Origin: Thalassospira xiamenensis M-5 = DSM 17429 | Lineage (GTDB): Bacteria; Pseudomonadota; Alphaproteobacteria; Rhodospirillales; Thalassospiraceae | DNA length: 64,000 nucleotides | Assembly (NCBI RefSeq): GCF_000300235.2 | Contig: NZ_CP004388.1 | Span: 2,027,501-2,091,500, forward strand | Direction: 5' to 3' | In this document: piece by piece, positions 18,529 to 28,393 of the stretch | How positions within the stretch are numbered: position 1 is the first letter of the stretch | Layout: every line of letters begins with the position of its first letter | The notes under the pieces: model-generated | The model's database searches: none | What the model saw: the letters and a program-made list of their open reading frames with translations, nothing else | Told to the model about the DNA's origin: nothing | Program-made: the position numbers and the translations under genes

Positions 18529-18615
18529 TACAGCCGGTGGCCTGCGGGGTGTAACTCTCCCGATGTTCGATAGAACCAGACCAAGGTTTTCCAGACAAAT
18601 CTGGTTAAAGGACAC

Positions 18616-20190
18616 ATGCTTTATTTTACGAAATGGAAAGCAGCACTGGTTCTGCTGGTGTGCGCTTTGGGCGTTATATACGCTGCACCGAATTTCCTGC
18701 CCAAGGGCACGTTGGCAACTGAAGCCAGCTATCTTCCGGGTAAACAGATCAGCCTTGGTCTTGATCTGCGCGGCGGATCGCACATGCTGCTTGAGGTGGA
18801 CATTAACAGCGTGATCCGCGAGCGTTATGAAGCGCTTGGAGATACGATCCGTTCGACACTGCGCGAGGAACGCATTCGTTACCGTCCGCGCGATGCCGGA
18901 TTGGACGGCGCGGAAGTCACCATCGTCAATGCCGACGAGGTCGAAAAAGCCCGCGATCTGATCCGTGATGTCGAACCTAATACCGTCATGAGTGGTGACG
19001 GCAACAACATTATCGTTTCCTACACCGAACAGGCCCGCAAAGAACTTGTTGATCGCGCGATCAGCCAGTCACTTGAAGTGGTGCGCCGTCGTGTTGACGA
19101 ACTGGGAACGACCGAACCGTCGATCCAGCGCCAGGGTGAAGACCGTATTGTTGTTCAGGTACCTGGACTTGATGATCCGTCGCGTTTACGCGCGATTCTT
19201 GGCCGTACCGCGAAAATGAACTTCCACCTCGTGAACGAGGAAAAAACGGCTTCCCAAGCGCGTGCCACCGGCATGCCGCCGGGAACCATTATCCTGCCAT
19301 CGGCTGATGCCGGTGACCGTGCGGCCGGTATCAACGAATATCTGATTGACCGTCGCGTGGTTGTTTCGGGTGATAACCTTATCGATTCACAACCCACCTT
19401 TAACGATGGTCGCCCCGTTGTTTCATTCCGCTTTGACGCGGCAGGTGGTGCGCGGTTTGGCGACATGACGTCGAAAAATGCCGGTCGTCGTCTGGCGATC
19501 GTTCTGGATGGCGAAGTGATTTCAGCCCCGCGGATCAATGAACCGATCCTTGGTGGTAACGGTATCATTACCGGCCAGTTCAGTGTTCAGGAGGCCAACG
19601 ATCTTTCGTTGCTGTTGCGTGCCGGTGCATTGCCCGCACCGATGCAGATCCTTGAAGAACGTTCAGTCGGCCCGGGGCTAGGACAGGATTCTGTCGAGGC
19701 CGGTGAAATTGCAGCCGTCCTTGGTCTTGTCTTCGTTATTGCCTTTATGGTGATCAGCTACGGGCGGTTCGGGATTTATGCCGATATCGCACTTCTGATG
19801 AACCTTATCCTCGTGCTGGCAGTGATGTCGGTATTGCAGGCAACTCTGACACTGCCGGGTATCGCCGGTATCGTTTTGACGGTCGGTATGGCGGTTGACG
19901 CCAACGTACTGATTTTCGAACGTATCCGTGAAGAACGTAATAATGGCCGTACGATCATCAACGCAATTGATGCCGGTTATCGCAGTGCGATGTCGACCAT
20001 CCTTGACGCCAACCTAACCACGCTGATTGCGGCTCTTGTGCTATTCAGCTTTGGTTCCGGGCCGATCAAGGGTTTTGCCGTCACGCTTGCCATCGGCATT
20101 ATCACGTCGATGTTCTCGGCAATCTGGGTGACCCGACTGTTGATTTCGGTGTGGGTTAAACGCCGTCGTCCGACGGAACTGGTACTTTGA
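18616..20190 (+). CDS. secD: Protein translocase subunit SecD
   Basis: 524-residue RND-related membrane protein that uses the proton gradient to finish export through SecYEG. N-terminal helix, then the D1 motif LGLDLRGGSHMLLEVD, a large periplasmic domain (to about 360), and five C-terminal helices including the D4/D5-like segments GIVLTVGMAVDANVLIFERIREE and TTLIAALVLFSFGSGPIKGFAVTLAIGI. Followed by secF after 19 nt. Confidence 0.97.
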   Translation: MLYFTKWKAALVLLVCALGVIYAAPNFLPKGTLATEASYLPGKQISLGLDLRGGSHMLLEVDINSVIRERYEALGDTIRSTLREERIRYRPRDAGLDGAEVTIVNADEVEKARDLIRDVEPNTVMSGDGNNIIVSYTEQARKELVDRAISQSLEVVRRRVDELGTTEPSIQRQGEDRIVVQVPGLDDPSRLRAILGRTAKMNFHLVNEEKTASQARATGMPPGTIILPSADAGDRAAGINEYLIDRRVVVSGDNLIDSQPTFNDGRPVVSFRFDAAGGARFGDMTSKNAGRRLAIVLDGEVISAPRINEPILGGNGIITGQFSVQEANDLSLLLRAGALPAPMQILEERSVGPGLGQDSVEAGEIAAVLGLVFVIAFMVISYGRFGIYADIALLMNLILVLAVMSVLQATLTLPGIAGIVLTVGMAVDANVLIFERIREERNNGRTIINAIDAGYRSAMSTILDANLTTLIAALVLFSFGSGPIKGFAVTLAIGIITSMFSAIWVTRLLISVWVKRRRPTELVL

Positions 20191-20209
20191 GGAAGGGAGC
20201 AGGAAAATT

Positions 20210-21139
20210 ATGAAACCATTGCATCTTGTTCCGGATGACGTGAACGTCCCGTTCCTCAAATTCCGGAAAATCTTTTATATTGTCTCGCTGGTCATGGTGC
20301 TGGCATCTGTTGGCTTATTTGTAACCAAGGGGCTGAATTTCGGCATCGATTTCCGGGGCGGTATTCTCCTTGAAATCAAAACCGACGGTCCGGCCGATAT
20401 TGGCGCGCTGCGTGATAATCTTGGTTCTCTTGGACTGGGGGATGTATCAATTCAGGAATTCGGCGAACCCGATGATGTCCTGATCCAGTTGCAGCGCCAG
20501 GACGGTGATGAAAAAGCCCAGATGGCAGCGCTTGCTACTGTGACCGAGGCACTTGGTGACAATGTTACCATTCGCCGTAGCGAACTGGTCGGCCCGAAGG
20601 TTGGTGACGAGCTGAAGGAAGCTGGAGTCTATTCGGTTGCCATCTCGCTTTTGCTGATCATGGTCTATATCTGGTTCCGGTTCGAATGGCAGTTTGCCGT
20701 GGCATCGGTTGTGGCACTTCTGCATGATGTTCTGATTACCATCGGTTTCTTTGTGATCACCGGTGTTCAGTTCGATCTGGCGACGCTTGCAGCGGTTCTG
20801 ACCGTTGCCGGTTATTCGATCAACGATACGGTGGTTGTATTTGACCGTATTCGCGAATATCTGCGCAAATTCCGCAAGATGGAAATACCCGATCTTCTTG
20901 ATCTGTCGATCAATTCGACCCTGTCACGTACGACCATGACATCATTTACCACCTTGCTGGCGCTGATTGCGTTGTTCGTATTTGGTGGTGAAGCGATCCG
21001 TGGTTTCACGATGGCGCTGATTTTCGGCATTGTCATAGGGACTTATTCGTCAATCTGTGTGGCGTCTCCGTTGCTGATGGTTCTGCGGCTTAACCGCAAG
21101 ATTCCCGAAGGCGAAGAGACCCAGAAGGCCGGTGCCTGA
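20210..21139 (+). CDS. secF: Protein translocase subunit SecF
   Basis: 309 residues. N-terminal helix, FGIDFRGGILLEIKT (the SecF form of the D1 motif), a periplasmic segment, then SINDTVVVFDRIRE and TLLALIALFVFGGEAIRGFTMALIFGIVIGTYSS. Pairs with SecD. A strong terminator follows. Confidence 0.97.
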   Translation: MKPLHLVPDDVNVPFLKFRKIFYIVSLVMVLASVGLFVTKGLNFGIDFRGGILLEIKTDGPADIGALRDNLGSLGLGDVSIQEFGEPDDVLIQLQRQDGDEKAQMAALATVTEALGDNVTIRRSELVGPKVGDELKEAGVYSVAISLLLIMVYIWFRFEWQFAVASVVALLHDVLITIGFFVITGVQFDLATLAAVLTVAGYSINDTVVVFDRIREYLRKFRKMEIPDLLDLSINSTLSRTTMTSFTTLLALIALFVFGGEAIRGFTMALIFGIVIGTYSSICVASPLLMVLRLNRKIPEGEETQKAGA

Positions 21140-21168
21140 TTCCTCAGCCGCACGACATGGATTTACAG

Positions 21169-21206
21169 AAAGGCCGGGTTTGTGCGAAAACAACCCGGCC
21201 TTTTCC
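21169..21206 (+). terminator. Intrinsic terminator after secF
   Basis: AAAGGCCGGGTT / AACCCGGCCTTTT, an 11-bp stem with loop TGTGCGAAAAC, followed by T-rich TTCCTTT. Confidence 0.85.
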
Positions 21207-21285
21207 TTTAGTGCGCAGTGGCGTATGACCTTTGCGAGCTGATTTAAACCATTTTCAAAACTGGTTCTTGCCTGTGGCGCTTAAT

Positions 21286-22185
21286 ATGGACGCAAGAGAT
21301 GGTCATCGGGCAAATTTGCTCGGTAGTCTGTGGATGATGGCGGCAATGGCAGCATTCGCCGTTGAAGACGCATTTGTGAAGGCCGTTTCGGCGACGCATC
21401 CAGTGGGACAGGTTTTGATCCTGTTTGGTGTCGGAGGGGCGGTTTTATTTGCCGCGATTGCCAAAGCCCAGAATAAACGACTGCTTGACCCGGCGGTTCT
21501 GTCGCGTCCTATGTGTGTAAGGATCGTGTTCGAGGTTATCGGGCGACTGTTTTATGTGCTTGCGCTTGCTTTAACACCTTTGTCTTCGACCACGGCCATT
21601 TTACAGGCAACGCCGCTTATTGTGGTTCTTGGCGCGGCGCTCATTTTTGGTGAAAAAGTGGGATGGCGCAGATGGTTGGCAATTTTTGTTGGTCTGATCG
21701 GTGTTCTGATCATTCTTCGTCCGAGCGCGGATGGCTTTTCAGTCCTGTCGTTGCTGGCGGTGATCGGAACAATCGGTTTTGCCGGTCGTGATCTAGCCAG
21801 CCGGGCAGCCCCGATATCGTTGGGGACGTCTATTCTGGGATTCTATGGTTTTATTGCCATTATTATTGCCGGTATCCTGTTTTCGGTTTGGGAAGGCAAA
21901 GCATTTACGCTACCCGACGGCCAAAGCCTTTTCTATTTTTCCGGTGCGGTCCTGATGGGGATTTCTGCTTATGCCGCCCTGATGAAAGCGATGCGCAGCG
22001 GTGATGTTTCGTCGGTTACACCGTTCAGGTATACTCGGTTGTTGTTCGGTATTGCCTTGGGCGTGTTCCTGTTTGGTGAGGAACTCGACATGCCCATGTT
22101 GATCGGGTGTAGTATCGTTGTTGTTTCCGGGTTGTTTATTTTGTGGCGCGGGAAAAAAGCAAAGGCACCTGCAGCTGCGCTTTGA
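21286..22185 (+). CDS. EamA/DMT-family permease
   Basis: 299 residues with about ten hydrophobic segments in two EamA repeats (about 10-140 and 155-290). Typical text is LTPLSSTTAILQATPLIVVLGAALIFGEKVG and FRYTRLLFGIALGVFLFGEELD. DMT exporters move metabolites or amino acids, and the substrate is not predictable. ATG 21286 is the best start; a TTG 18 codons upstream gives a sequence unlike the family. It lies between secF and the NDUFAF3-like gene, which are neighbours in related genomes, so it may be an insertion into an older group. Confidence 0.8.
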   Translation: MDARDGHRANLLGSLWMMAAMAAFAVEDAFVKAVSATHPVGQVLILFGVGGAVLFAAIAKAQNKRLLDPAVLSRPMCVRIVFEVIGRLFYVLALALTPLSSTTAILQATPLIVVLGAALIFGEKVGWRRWLAIFVGLIGVLIILRPSADGFSVLSLLAVIGTIGFAGRDLASRAAPISLGTSILGFYGFIAIIIAGILFSVWEGKAFTLPDGQSLFYFSGAVLMGISAYAALMKAMRSGDVSSVTPFRYTRLLFGIALGVFLFGEELDMPMLIGCSIVVVSGLFILWRGKKAKAPAAAL

Positions 22186-22235
22186 GGCAGACAACGCCGG
22201 AAGAACTTTTCAAGGTTGCGTCAAGAGGGAATGAT

Positions 22236-22616
22236 ATGTCTTTGGAAGTAAGTCCGCTGATCGCAGAAGGCCGAAAGATCGTTACCAGCTATGGGGATGG
22301 CCTGTTTCGTTTTGGCGAAGAAGTTGTCACTGGTTCGGTTTTACTGTTTCCCAAGAATGTCTATTCCTGGCCGTATGAGAATATTGATCAGGTTGATGTC
22401 GATGCCTTTGGTCGGGTGATTGAAGCATCCGACGAGATTGATATCCTGCTGCTGGGAATGGGAAGTGGCATGAAACCATTGCCTGCTGAATGGCGCATTG
22501 CACTTCGCAAACATGGCATTGTCGTCGAGCCGATGGATACCGGTGCTGCGTGTCGCACCTATAATGTTCTGGTATCGGAAGCCCGTCGGGTTGCCGCAGC
22601 CCTGATTTCGGTTTGA
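22236..22616 (+). CDS. Mth938-domain (DUF498) protein, NDUFAF3-like
   Basis: 126-residue single-domain protein. Core features are SYGDGLFRFGEEVVTGSVLLFP, IDILLLGMGSGMKPLP, LRKHGIVVEPMDTGAACRTYNVLVSEARRVAAALI. The human member NDUFAF3 is a complex I assembly factor. Bacterial members often sit directly behind secF, and here only one gene intervenes. ATG 22236 has AGAGGGA upstream; the longer reading into the EamA gene is rejected. A complex I or membrane assembly role is inferred from the family. Confidence 0.82.
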   Translation: MSLEVSPLIAEGRKIVTSYGDGLFRFGEEVVTGSVLLFPKNVYSWPYENIDQVDVDAFGRVIEASDEIDILLLGMGSGMKPLPAEWRIALRKHGIVVEPMDTGAACRTYNVLVSEARRVAAALISV

Positions 22617-22622
22617 CCCGTG

Positions 22623-23981
22623 TTATAAGTCGCGCAGTTTCAGATATTCATGCAACTGCGCACGGACCTTCATCACACTTGCGATAACCGCTGCCGGTCC
22701 GGGCGGATAATCCGGCGGAAAGGCATCCCCGCATAAAAACAGGTTCCGCCAAGGTGGCGTAATCCGGTGGCGAAGTGCTGCAACCCCCGGACTGAGTTCC
22801 GGAAAAGGGGCTTCACAGTCAACATAACTGAAAGCCGGATGCTCATCGCCGGTTTCAATTTTTGTCCTTTCCGACAGATCAAGATTTAAATGCTGATCGC
22901 AAAGCTCTGTGACGCGCTGCCAGATCGTTGCGGCCAACTGAACTGCTGTGCCGTCGCTTGGCAGAATCAGACTGCTGTTCATGCTGACCTGTATGTGACG
23001 ACGGTTGCAATAAATCGCACGTACCAGATCATCATCGGCCAGGACACAGCATGGTTCGGCAAAGTTTTTGCTGGCCTGAAACACAAAAGTTCGTCGATGC
23101 GCCGGGGCTGGCGGAATGCCGATATCAGGTACCGCATCGCAAAGTGGCCTTGGATGAAGTGCAAGCACCACGGCATCTTGCGGGCGCACCTCGATCTGAT
23201 CATCGCCGAAAAACAGGTCGGTGGCGAAATCCGTCGTACTGTCGATATCACCAAGTTCCATACCGCTTATGATGTCGCCGCCAGCTGCGATAAAATGATC
23301 GCGCATAGTGGGCAGCGCGATATCGTTTAGGATGATTGGGTCAATCGCCGCGAAGGCGTGGCTTGCATTATGGCGGCGTATTTCACGCAATGTCGGCATT
23401 AAAACGCGCCCCAGCAAAGCGGCCGAGCAATTGTGGGCTGGCATTGAAAACAGTACCTCGGCCAGTGTCGCAAGTGCACCCTGATGATAGGTTGCTGTCG
23501 GTGTTTCCATATCTTCACCCAAATCAGCTGCGACCCGCATTCGTTGACTGACACGCCGGTCTTCACTGGCGTAACGGGAGAACCATAAATTCCATGCCGT
23601 AAACTGCCGTGCGAAAATCGTCGGGCGACGTGCAATCAAAGCCGCGGCAATACCGTGATCAAGATCAATGATGGCGGGGCTTCGTCCGGGGTGTTTAAGG
23701 CCGATAACCGCATGGGCCGGTCGGATCAGTTTTCGCGGAATTTCCGGCCATTGCGAGAAAAAATGCCGAACAAGATCCGCGGGATCATAGAAAATTTCGG
23801 GTTCGGCAACTTTGTGGTTTTTGGGGGAAGTTTTCATGCCGCGTGTCCAGCGGCTGGCGAAAGGTTCGCCGGAATCGTACAACGTTACGGATACACCATC
23901 CTGCGCCATTTGAGTTGCAAGTGCTGAGCCAGCAAGTCCGGCGCCAATGACATGAAGTCTTGGTGCAGCAAAGGATGCCAT
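22623..23981 (-). CDS. FAD-dependent oxidoreductase, HpnE-like
   Basis: 452 residues. N-terminal dinucleotide-binding motif [29 protein letters not shown] (GxGxxG, about 12-40), a large middle domain, and a C-terminal FAD-binding segment (FLCGDAFPPDYPPGPAAVIASVMKV). This layout is that of squalene-associated amine-oxidase-like desaturases (HpnE) and related NAD(P)-binding proteins. The assignment is loose because no hpnC or hpnD is adjacent. Its last base is 6 nt from the convergent NDUFAF3-like gene and it is divergent from mscS. Confidence 0.6.
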   Translation of the reverse strand: MASFAAPRLHVIGAGLAGSALATQMAQDGVSVTLYDSGEPFASRWTRGMKTSPKNHKVAEPEIFYDPADLVRHFFSQWPEIPRKLIRPAHAVIGLKHPGRSPAIIDLDHGIAAALIARRPTIFARQFTAWNLWFSRYASEDRRVSQRMRVAADLGEDMETPTATYHQGALATLAEVLFSMPAHNCSAALLGRVLMPTLREIRRHNASHAFAAIDPIILNDIALPTMRDHFIAAGGDIISGMELGDIDSTTDFATDLFFGDDQIEVRPQDAVVLALHPRPLCDAVPDIGIPPAPAHRRTFVFQASKNFAEPCCVLADDDLVRAIYCNRRHIQVSMNSSLILPSDGTAVQLAATIWQRVTELCDQHLNLDLSERTKIETGDEHPAFSYVDCEAPFPELSPGVAALRHRITPPWRNLFLCGDAFPPDYPPGPAAVIASVMKVRAQLHEYLKLRDL

Positions 23982-24092
23982 ATGCCTGTCCTGTTTTAGT
24001 TGTTATACAGGGGCCGCAAGAAACAATCCGTAGCGGTAACCGTTAAGTCATTGTTTGATTTAAAACCTTAACAGCAGATTACATGTGAAGTC

Positions 24093-25271
24093 ATGGACGA
24101 AATTACATCCGAAATTGATAGCCTGAATAGCGAAGTCATTGATCACATGACCAATTGGGTCGAGATGCTGGGCGGCGGAGAAATCGGCAAATATGTCGTC
24201 GCAGGGGCGGTGCTGCTGTTTGTGTTCGTCCTGAAACGTGTTCTGGCACTTGGTGTCATTGGTAGCCTGCGCAAGCTGGCGCATCAGCACAAACATAGTA
24301 CAGCCGCCCATGTTCTGGACGCCTTCGAGGCACCGATTCAGCTTCTGGTGATTCTGGGGGGCGTGTATTTTGCGATCGAGATTCTTGATCTTCCGGAAAA
24401 CTTTGACGCCGTTCTGTTTGAGCTGATCGGCATTTTTGCGACCTTCTCGGTCTTTTGGGCGCTATTCAGGTCGATTGAACCGCTGGCAATGTCATTTAAC
24501 AATCTGGCATGGCGTTTTGGGGGCGGTCTTGGTGATGATTTGCGACAGTTCTTTATTCGGGCGGTCAAGACGCTGATTGTTGTGATCGGCGTTGTCGTTC
24601 TGTTGGAAAACTGGGGCCTTGATGTTTCTGCATTTCTGGGCGGTCTTGGTCTTGCCGGTATGGCCGTGGCATTGGCCGCAAAGGATTCAGTCGCCAATGT
24701 TTTCGGCGGCCTGACCATTCTGGCAGATAACCTTTACAAGCGGGGCGACTGGATCGAAACACCGCAGTTTGAAGGAACGGTCGAGGTCGTCGGCCTTCGC
24801 GCGACCAAGGTGCGCACGTTTGCCAAGGCCTTGGTGACGATGCCCAATGCGCAAATCGTCGATTCCCCGGTAATCAACTGGTCCCGCATGACCCATCGCC
24901 GCATCAAGATGGTGATTGGGGTCGAATATCGCACCACAGCCGATCAGATTGAAAAGATCGTCAATGATATCCGATCCTTCCTGAAAAACGATGATGATGT
25001 CGCGCAAACCGATGTGGCGCAGATGGTGCATTTGTCTGATTTCGGGGCAAGTTCGATCAACATCGATCTGTATTACTTTACGACCACTACCGATTGGGTG
25101 GCATGGCGCGATATCCGCAACCGGCATATCATTGCATTCAAACGTATTGTCGAGGATAACGATGCGGCGTTTGCCTTCCCGTCGCAGTCGCTTTATGTCG
25201 AAACCCTGCCGGAAAAAATGACTGATAACACCAATGATGATCGCGCTGAAACATCGCGCAAGATCGGATAA
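24093..25271 (+). CDS. MscS-family mechanosensitive channel
   Basis: 392 residues with three to four membrane helices before the pore helix. The pore-lining TM3 and following beta domain are clear: FLGGLGLAGMAVALAAKDSVANVFGGLTILADN, then the KRGDWIETPQFEGTVEVVGLRATKVRTFAKALVTMPNAQI block. The C-terminal cytoplasmic alpha-beta domain extends to about 375. It releases osmolytes on hypo-osmotic shock. It starts 111 nt from the divergent HpnE-like gene and ends 6 nt before the NDUFAF6-like gene. Confidence 0.9.
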   Translation: MDEITSEIDSLNSEVIDHMTNWVEMLGGGEIGKYVVAGAVLLFVFVLKRVLALGVIGSLRKLAHQHKHSTAAHVLDAFEAPIQLLVILGGVYFAIEILDLPENFDAVLFELIGIFATFSVFWALFRSIEPLAMSFNNLAWRFGGGLGDDLRQFFIRAVKTLIVVIGVVVLLENWGLDVSAFLGGLGLAGMAVALAAKDSVANVFGGLTILADNLYKRGDWIETPQFEGTVEVVGLRATKVRTFAKALVTMPNAQIVDSPVINWSRMTHRRIKMVIGVEYRTTADQIEKIVNDIRSFLKNDDDVAQTDVAQMVHLSDFGASSINIDLYYFTTTTDWVAWRDIRNRHIIAFKRIVEDNDAAFAFPSQSLYVETLPEKMTDNTNDDRAETSRKIG

Positions 25272-25277
25272 CGTGCG

Positions 25278-26123
25278 ATGACTGACACGCCAAAACTTTC
25301 CTATTGTGCCGATTACGTGCGTCGAAATGACAAGGACCGGTTTTTATGTTCGCTTTTCGCAAGTCCGGACAAACGTGAAAGCCTTTTCACGCTTTATGCC
25401 TTTAATCAGGAAGTATCGAAAACGCGCGAAATGGTTAGCGACACCATGCTGGGCCATATCCGGTTGCAATGGTGGCGTGACACCCTTGCCGAGATTGAGC
25501 AGGGTAAAATCCGCAAGCATGAAGTTGTTGAACCTCTCTCGGTCGTGATCCAGTCCGGGCGGCTTGATGCGCGTGATCTGGAAACCCTGATAGCTGCGCG
25601 TGAATTTGACCTTGCCGATAAGGCGCCGGCAAATCAGGCTGAACTCGATCACTATATCGATCAGACGTCCGGGCATCTGGCGGTGATGGCGACCGAACTG
25701 CTTGGTGTGGATGATGCTGATGCCAGACACGCTGCCCGACTGGCCGGGAATGCTTATGGTTTGGTGGGAATTCTGCGCGCGATGGTTTTCCATGGCCGGG
25801 CAAAACGGCTTTACCTGCCTCATGATCGGATGGAACATTATGGGGTCGGGCAGGGCGACATTTTTGAATTCCGCAAAACAGACACAGTCAAAGCACTGAC
25901 GCGCGAGATCGCCGAACTGGCGCAAAACCGGATCAGGGAAGCCAGAAAGTATCGTAAATATCTGCCGTCAAATGCATTGGCCGCGGCATTGCCTGTGGTT
26001 CTGGCTGATGGATATTTACGCAAGCTTGAAAAGGCCGGTTTTGATCCATTCAGTGCCGAGTTTGGTCTTGCCCGCCCGGCCAGTTTCCGGCTGACGGTAA
26101 AGGCATTTTTAAATCGATATTGA
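25278..26123 (+). CDS. Squalene/phytoene synthase-fold protein, NDUFAF6-like
   Basis: 281 residues of the squalene/phytoene synthase fold, seen in SPDKRESLFTLYAFNQEVSKTRE, IRLQWWRDTLAEIEQG, GNAYGLVGILRAM and RLYLPHDRMEHYG. The catalytic Asp-rich motifs are missing: the first (normally DDxxD after YAFCR) reads SKTREMVSD and the second (RDxxxD) reads RAMVFH. Prenyl transferase activity is therefore unlikely. Human NDUFAF6, a complex I assembly factor, has the same loss. With the NDUFAF3-like gene 2.7 kb away this makes a likely functional pair. An automatic carotenoid or hopanoid call would be misleading. Confidence 0.82.
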   Translation: MTDTPKLSYCADYVRRNDKDRFLCSLFASPDKRESLFTLYAFNQEVSKTREMVSDTMLGHIRLQWWRDTLAEIEQGKIRKHEVVEPLSVVIQSGRLDARDLETLIAAREFDLADKAPANQAELDHYIDQTSGHLAVMATELLGVDDADARHAARLAGNAYGLVGILRAMVFHGRAKRLYLPHDRMEHYGVGQGDIFEFRKTDTVKALTREIAELAQNRIREARKYRKYLPSNALAAALPVVLADGYLRKLEKAGFDPFSAEFGLARPASFRLTVKAFLNRY

Positions 26124-26256
26124 GCACCAAGCTAGATATTGGCGAAATCTCATCTAAATAGATGTAATGGATACAATATTTTCGTAAAGTCTTGTGGTAG
26201 CGTTATTTGACGCTGGGGGCCTGATGGCAAACGAAATGAACATAACGAGGTCCAAC

Positions 26257-26823
26257 ATGATGAATTTGCATGCGCCGATCAAAGCTATGGGGCTGTTTGG
26301 CATGCTTTTGATCATGTGGCTTGTTGTGCCAGCGCCTTGTCATGCGGGAAATATCGGCCCGTTTGTTGGCGAGTATCACGGGACATCGATCTATAACGCC
26401 GAGGAAGAACTTAAAGCGCGCGATCTTGACGTGAAGATCACGGAAACCGGTCGTGGCTTTAACATTGATTGGTCAACGGTAATTCACAAGGCTGATGGTC
26501 GCGAAAAAAACGTATCGCTGAGTATCGAGTTCTATACCACGGATCGGCCCGACATTTATGGAAGTGCGATGCGCACAGGCCTGTTTGGCAAACGTGTTCC
26601 CAATGACCCGTTGCAGGGTGAACCTTTTGTCTGGGCGCGTATCGTCGGAAAAACCCTGACCGTTCATGCGCTTTACATCACGGATGACGGTGGTTACGAA
26701 ATGCAGGTCTATGAACGCAGCCTGGATGCAGATGGCAATATGGATCTCGTGTTCAAACGGTTCCGAAATGGCGAACCTATCCGCGATGTCACCGGAAAGC
26801 TCAAACGCCAGAGCAAATATTGA
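26257..26823 (+). CDS. Secreted protein of unknown function
   Basis: 188 residues. A signal peptide (about 1-31, hydrophobic core MGLFGMLLIMWLVVPA, cleavage likely after CHA) precedes a beta-rich domain: GPFVGEYHGTSIYNA, a lipocalin or META-like pattern of alternating strands, and QVYERSLDADGNMDLVFKRFRNGEP. GAGG lies 6 nt before ATG 26257. No enzyme motif is recognised. Periplasmic location is inferred. It lies alone between the NDUFAF6-like gene and a terminator. Confidence 0.65.
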   Translation: MMNLHAPIKAMGLFGMLLIMWLVVPAPCHAGNIGPFVGEYHGTSIYNAEEELKARDLDVKITETGRGFNIDWSTVIHKADGREKNVSLSIEFYTTDRPDIYGSAMRTGLFGKRVPNDPLQGEPFVWARIVGKTLTVHALYITDDGGYEMQVYERSLDADGNMDLVFKRFRNGEPIRDVTGKLKRQSKY

Positions 26824-26828
26824 AATTT

Positions 26829-26860
26829 AAAAGGCCACATCGGATGATGCGGCCTTTGTT
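26829..26860. terminator. Bidirectional terminator between the secreted-protein gene and trmFO
   Basis: AAAGGCC(ACA) / (TGC)GGCCTTT hairpin between convergent genes, with A-rich and T-rich flanks. Confidence 0.65.
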
Positions 26861-28207
26861 TCATGCAGCGTTGATGTCTGAAAGCCATCCGTCAAACAAG
26901 GGAATAGCGCGGTCGCTATAAAGCTTCTTGCGGTCGCGGCCTTTTACCCGTTTGGTCAGTTCAAGTTCCGGGAAAAGCCCGAAATTGACATTCATCGGCT
27001 GGAAGGTGCTTTCGTCAGCACCGCCAGTGATGTGGTTTAAAAGGGCTCCCATGGCAGTTGCAAGCGGCGGTGTCGGGATTGTTTTGCCTTGCTTTTCAGC
27101 CGCAGCAAAACGCCCAACCATCAGGCCTACAGCGGCACTTTCCACATATCCCTCACAGCCGGTGATCTGCCCGGCAAATCGGATATCGGTCCGGGCTTTC
27201 AGACGAAGCGTGGCATCCAGAAGACGTGGGGAATTCAGGAAGGTGTTGCGATGAATACCGCCTAGACGGGCGAATTCGGCATTTTCAAGCCCCGGGATCA
27301 TGCGGAAGACGTCAGCCTGCGCACCGTATTTCAGTTTCGTCTGGAAACCGACCATGTTGTATAGCGTGCCCAAAGCATTATCCTGGCGCAGTTGCACGAT
27401 GGCGCGTGGCTTACGGGTCGGATCATGCGGATTGGTCAGACCAACCGGCTTCATCGGGCCGTGACGAAGGGTTTCGCGGCCACGTTCAGCCATGACTTCA
27501 ATCGGCAGGCAACCATCGAAATAGGGAGTATCTTTTTCCCATTCCTTGAATTCGGTTTTATCACCTTCGATCAGGGCGTCGATGAAGGCGTTGTATTGCT
27601 CTTCATTCATCGGGCAATTGATATAGTCCTTACCATCGCCCTTGTCGTAACGCGACTGGAACCATGCCTTGTCAAAGTCGATGCTTTCCTTATAGACGAT
27701 CGGGGCAATCGCATCGAAGAAGGCAAGGCTTTCCTCGCCGGTGGCCTTGCGAATGTCTTCGGCCAGTGCGCTTGAGGTCAGCGGGCCGGTTGCGATGATT
27801 GTGCTTTCCCATTCGACCGGTGGCAGGCCATCAATTTCGCCACGCTCCATGGTGACCAGAGGATGGTTCATCAGCGCATCGGTTACCGCCTGCGAGAAAC
27901 CTTCGCGATCAACCGCAAGAGCGGCACCGGCAGGAACCTTGTGCGCGTCCGCACAGCGAATGATCAGCGACCCGGCACGGCGCATTTCATCATGGATCAG
28001 GCCAACCGCGTTATATTCCTTGTCGTCAGACCGAAACGAGTTGGAACAGACCAGTTCGGCACATTTGTCCGTGTGATGTGCGTCGGTCGGTCGGGTAGGG
28101 CGCATTTCGTGCAGGATAACCGGAATGTCGGCCTCTGCCAGTTGCCATGCGGCTTCGCTACCGGCAAGACCGGCGCCGATAATATGAACAGGTTTGACCG
28201 TGCTCAC
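26861..28207 (-). CDS. trmFO: Methylenetetrahydrofolate-tRNA (uracil-5-)-methyltransferase TrmFO
   Basis: Folate- and FAD-dependent enzyme that makes m5U54 in the tRNA T-loop. It opens with the FAD motif [17 protein letters not shown], then [29 protein letters not shown], and further on [40 protein letters not shown] and [14 protein letters not shown], all TrmFO hallmarks. Start GTG 28207 is preceded by GAGGAG; longer readings add a non-conserved N-terminus. 448 residues. It is a stand-alone gene with a shared downstream terminator. Confidence 0.95.
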   Translation of the reverse strand: MSTVKPVHIIGAGLAGSEAAWQLAEADIPVILHEMRPTRPTDAHHTDKCAELVCSNSFRSDDKEYNAVGLIHDEMRRAGSLIIRCADAHKVPAGAALAVDREGFSQAVTDALMNHPLVTMERGEIDGLPPVEWESTIIATGPLTSSALAEDIRKATGEESLAFFDAIAPIVYKESIDFDKAWFQSRYDKGDGKDYINCPMNEEQYNAFIDALIEGDKTEFKEWEKDTPYFDGCLPIEVMAERGRETLRHGPMKPVGLTNPHDPTRKPRAIVQLRQDNALGTLYNMVGFQTKLKYGAQADVFRMIPGLENAEFARLGGIHRNTFLNSPRLLDATLRLKARTDIRFAGQITGCEGYVESAAVGLMVGRFAAAEKQGKTIPTPPLATAMGALLNHITGGADESTFQPMNVNFGLFPELELTKRVKGRDRKKLYSDRAIPLFDGWLSDINAA

Positions 28208-28393
28208 GGTTGCGAACTCCTCAGCAAAAACAGAATTAAACTTTCTGGCACACACATAGCGGTGCAGGAGGCCTGATTTCAAGTGAATTGCGCCATTTCG
28301 CTGCTGCATATCACTTATGTGACCATAAATTATTCACAAACCACCTGTTGCTGCGTCGCTGATACCAGACACATCCATCACAAGGACGGCATC

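Noticed and set aside
25278..26123. Phytoene or squalene synthase
   Set aside because: The fold is present but both catalytic Asp-rich motifs are replaced; NDUFAF6-like is the better call.
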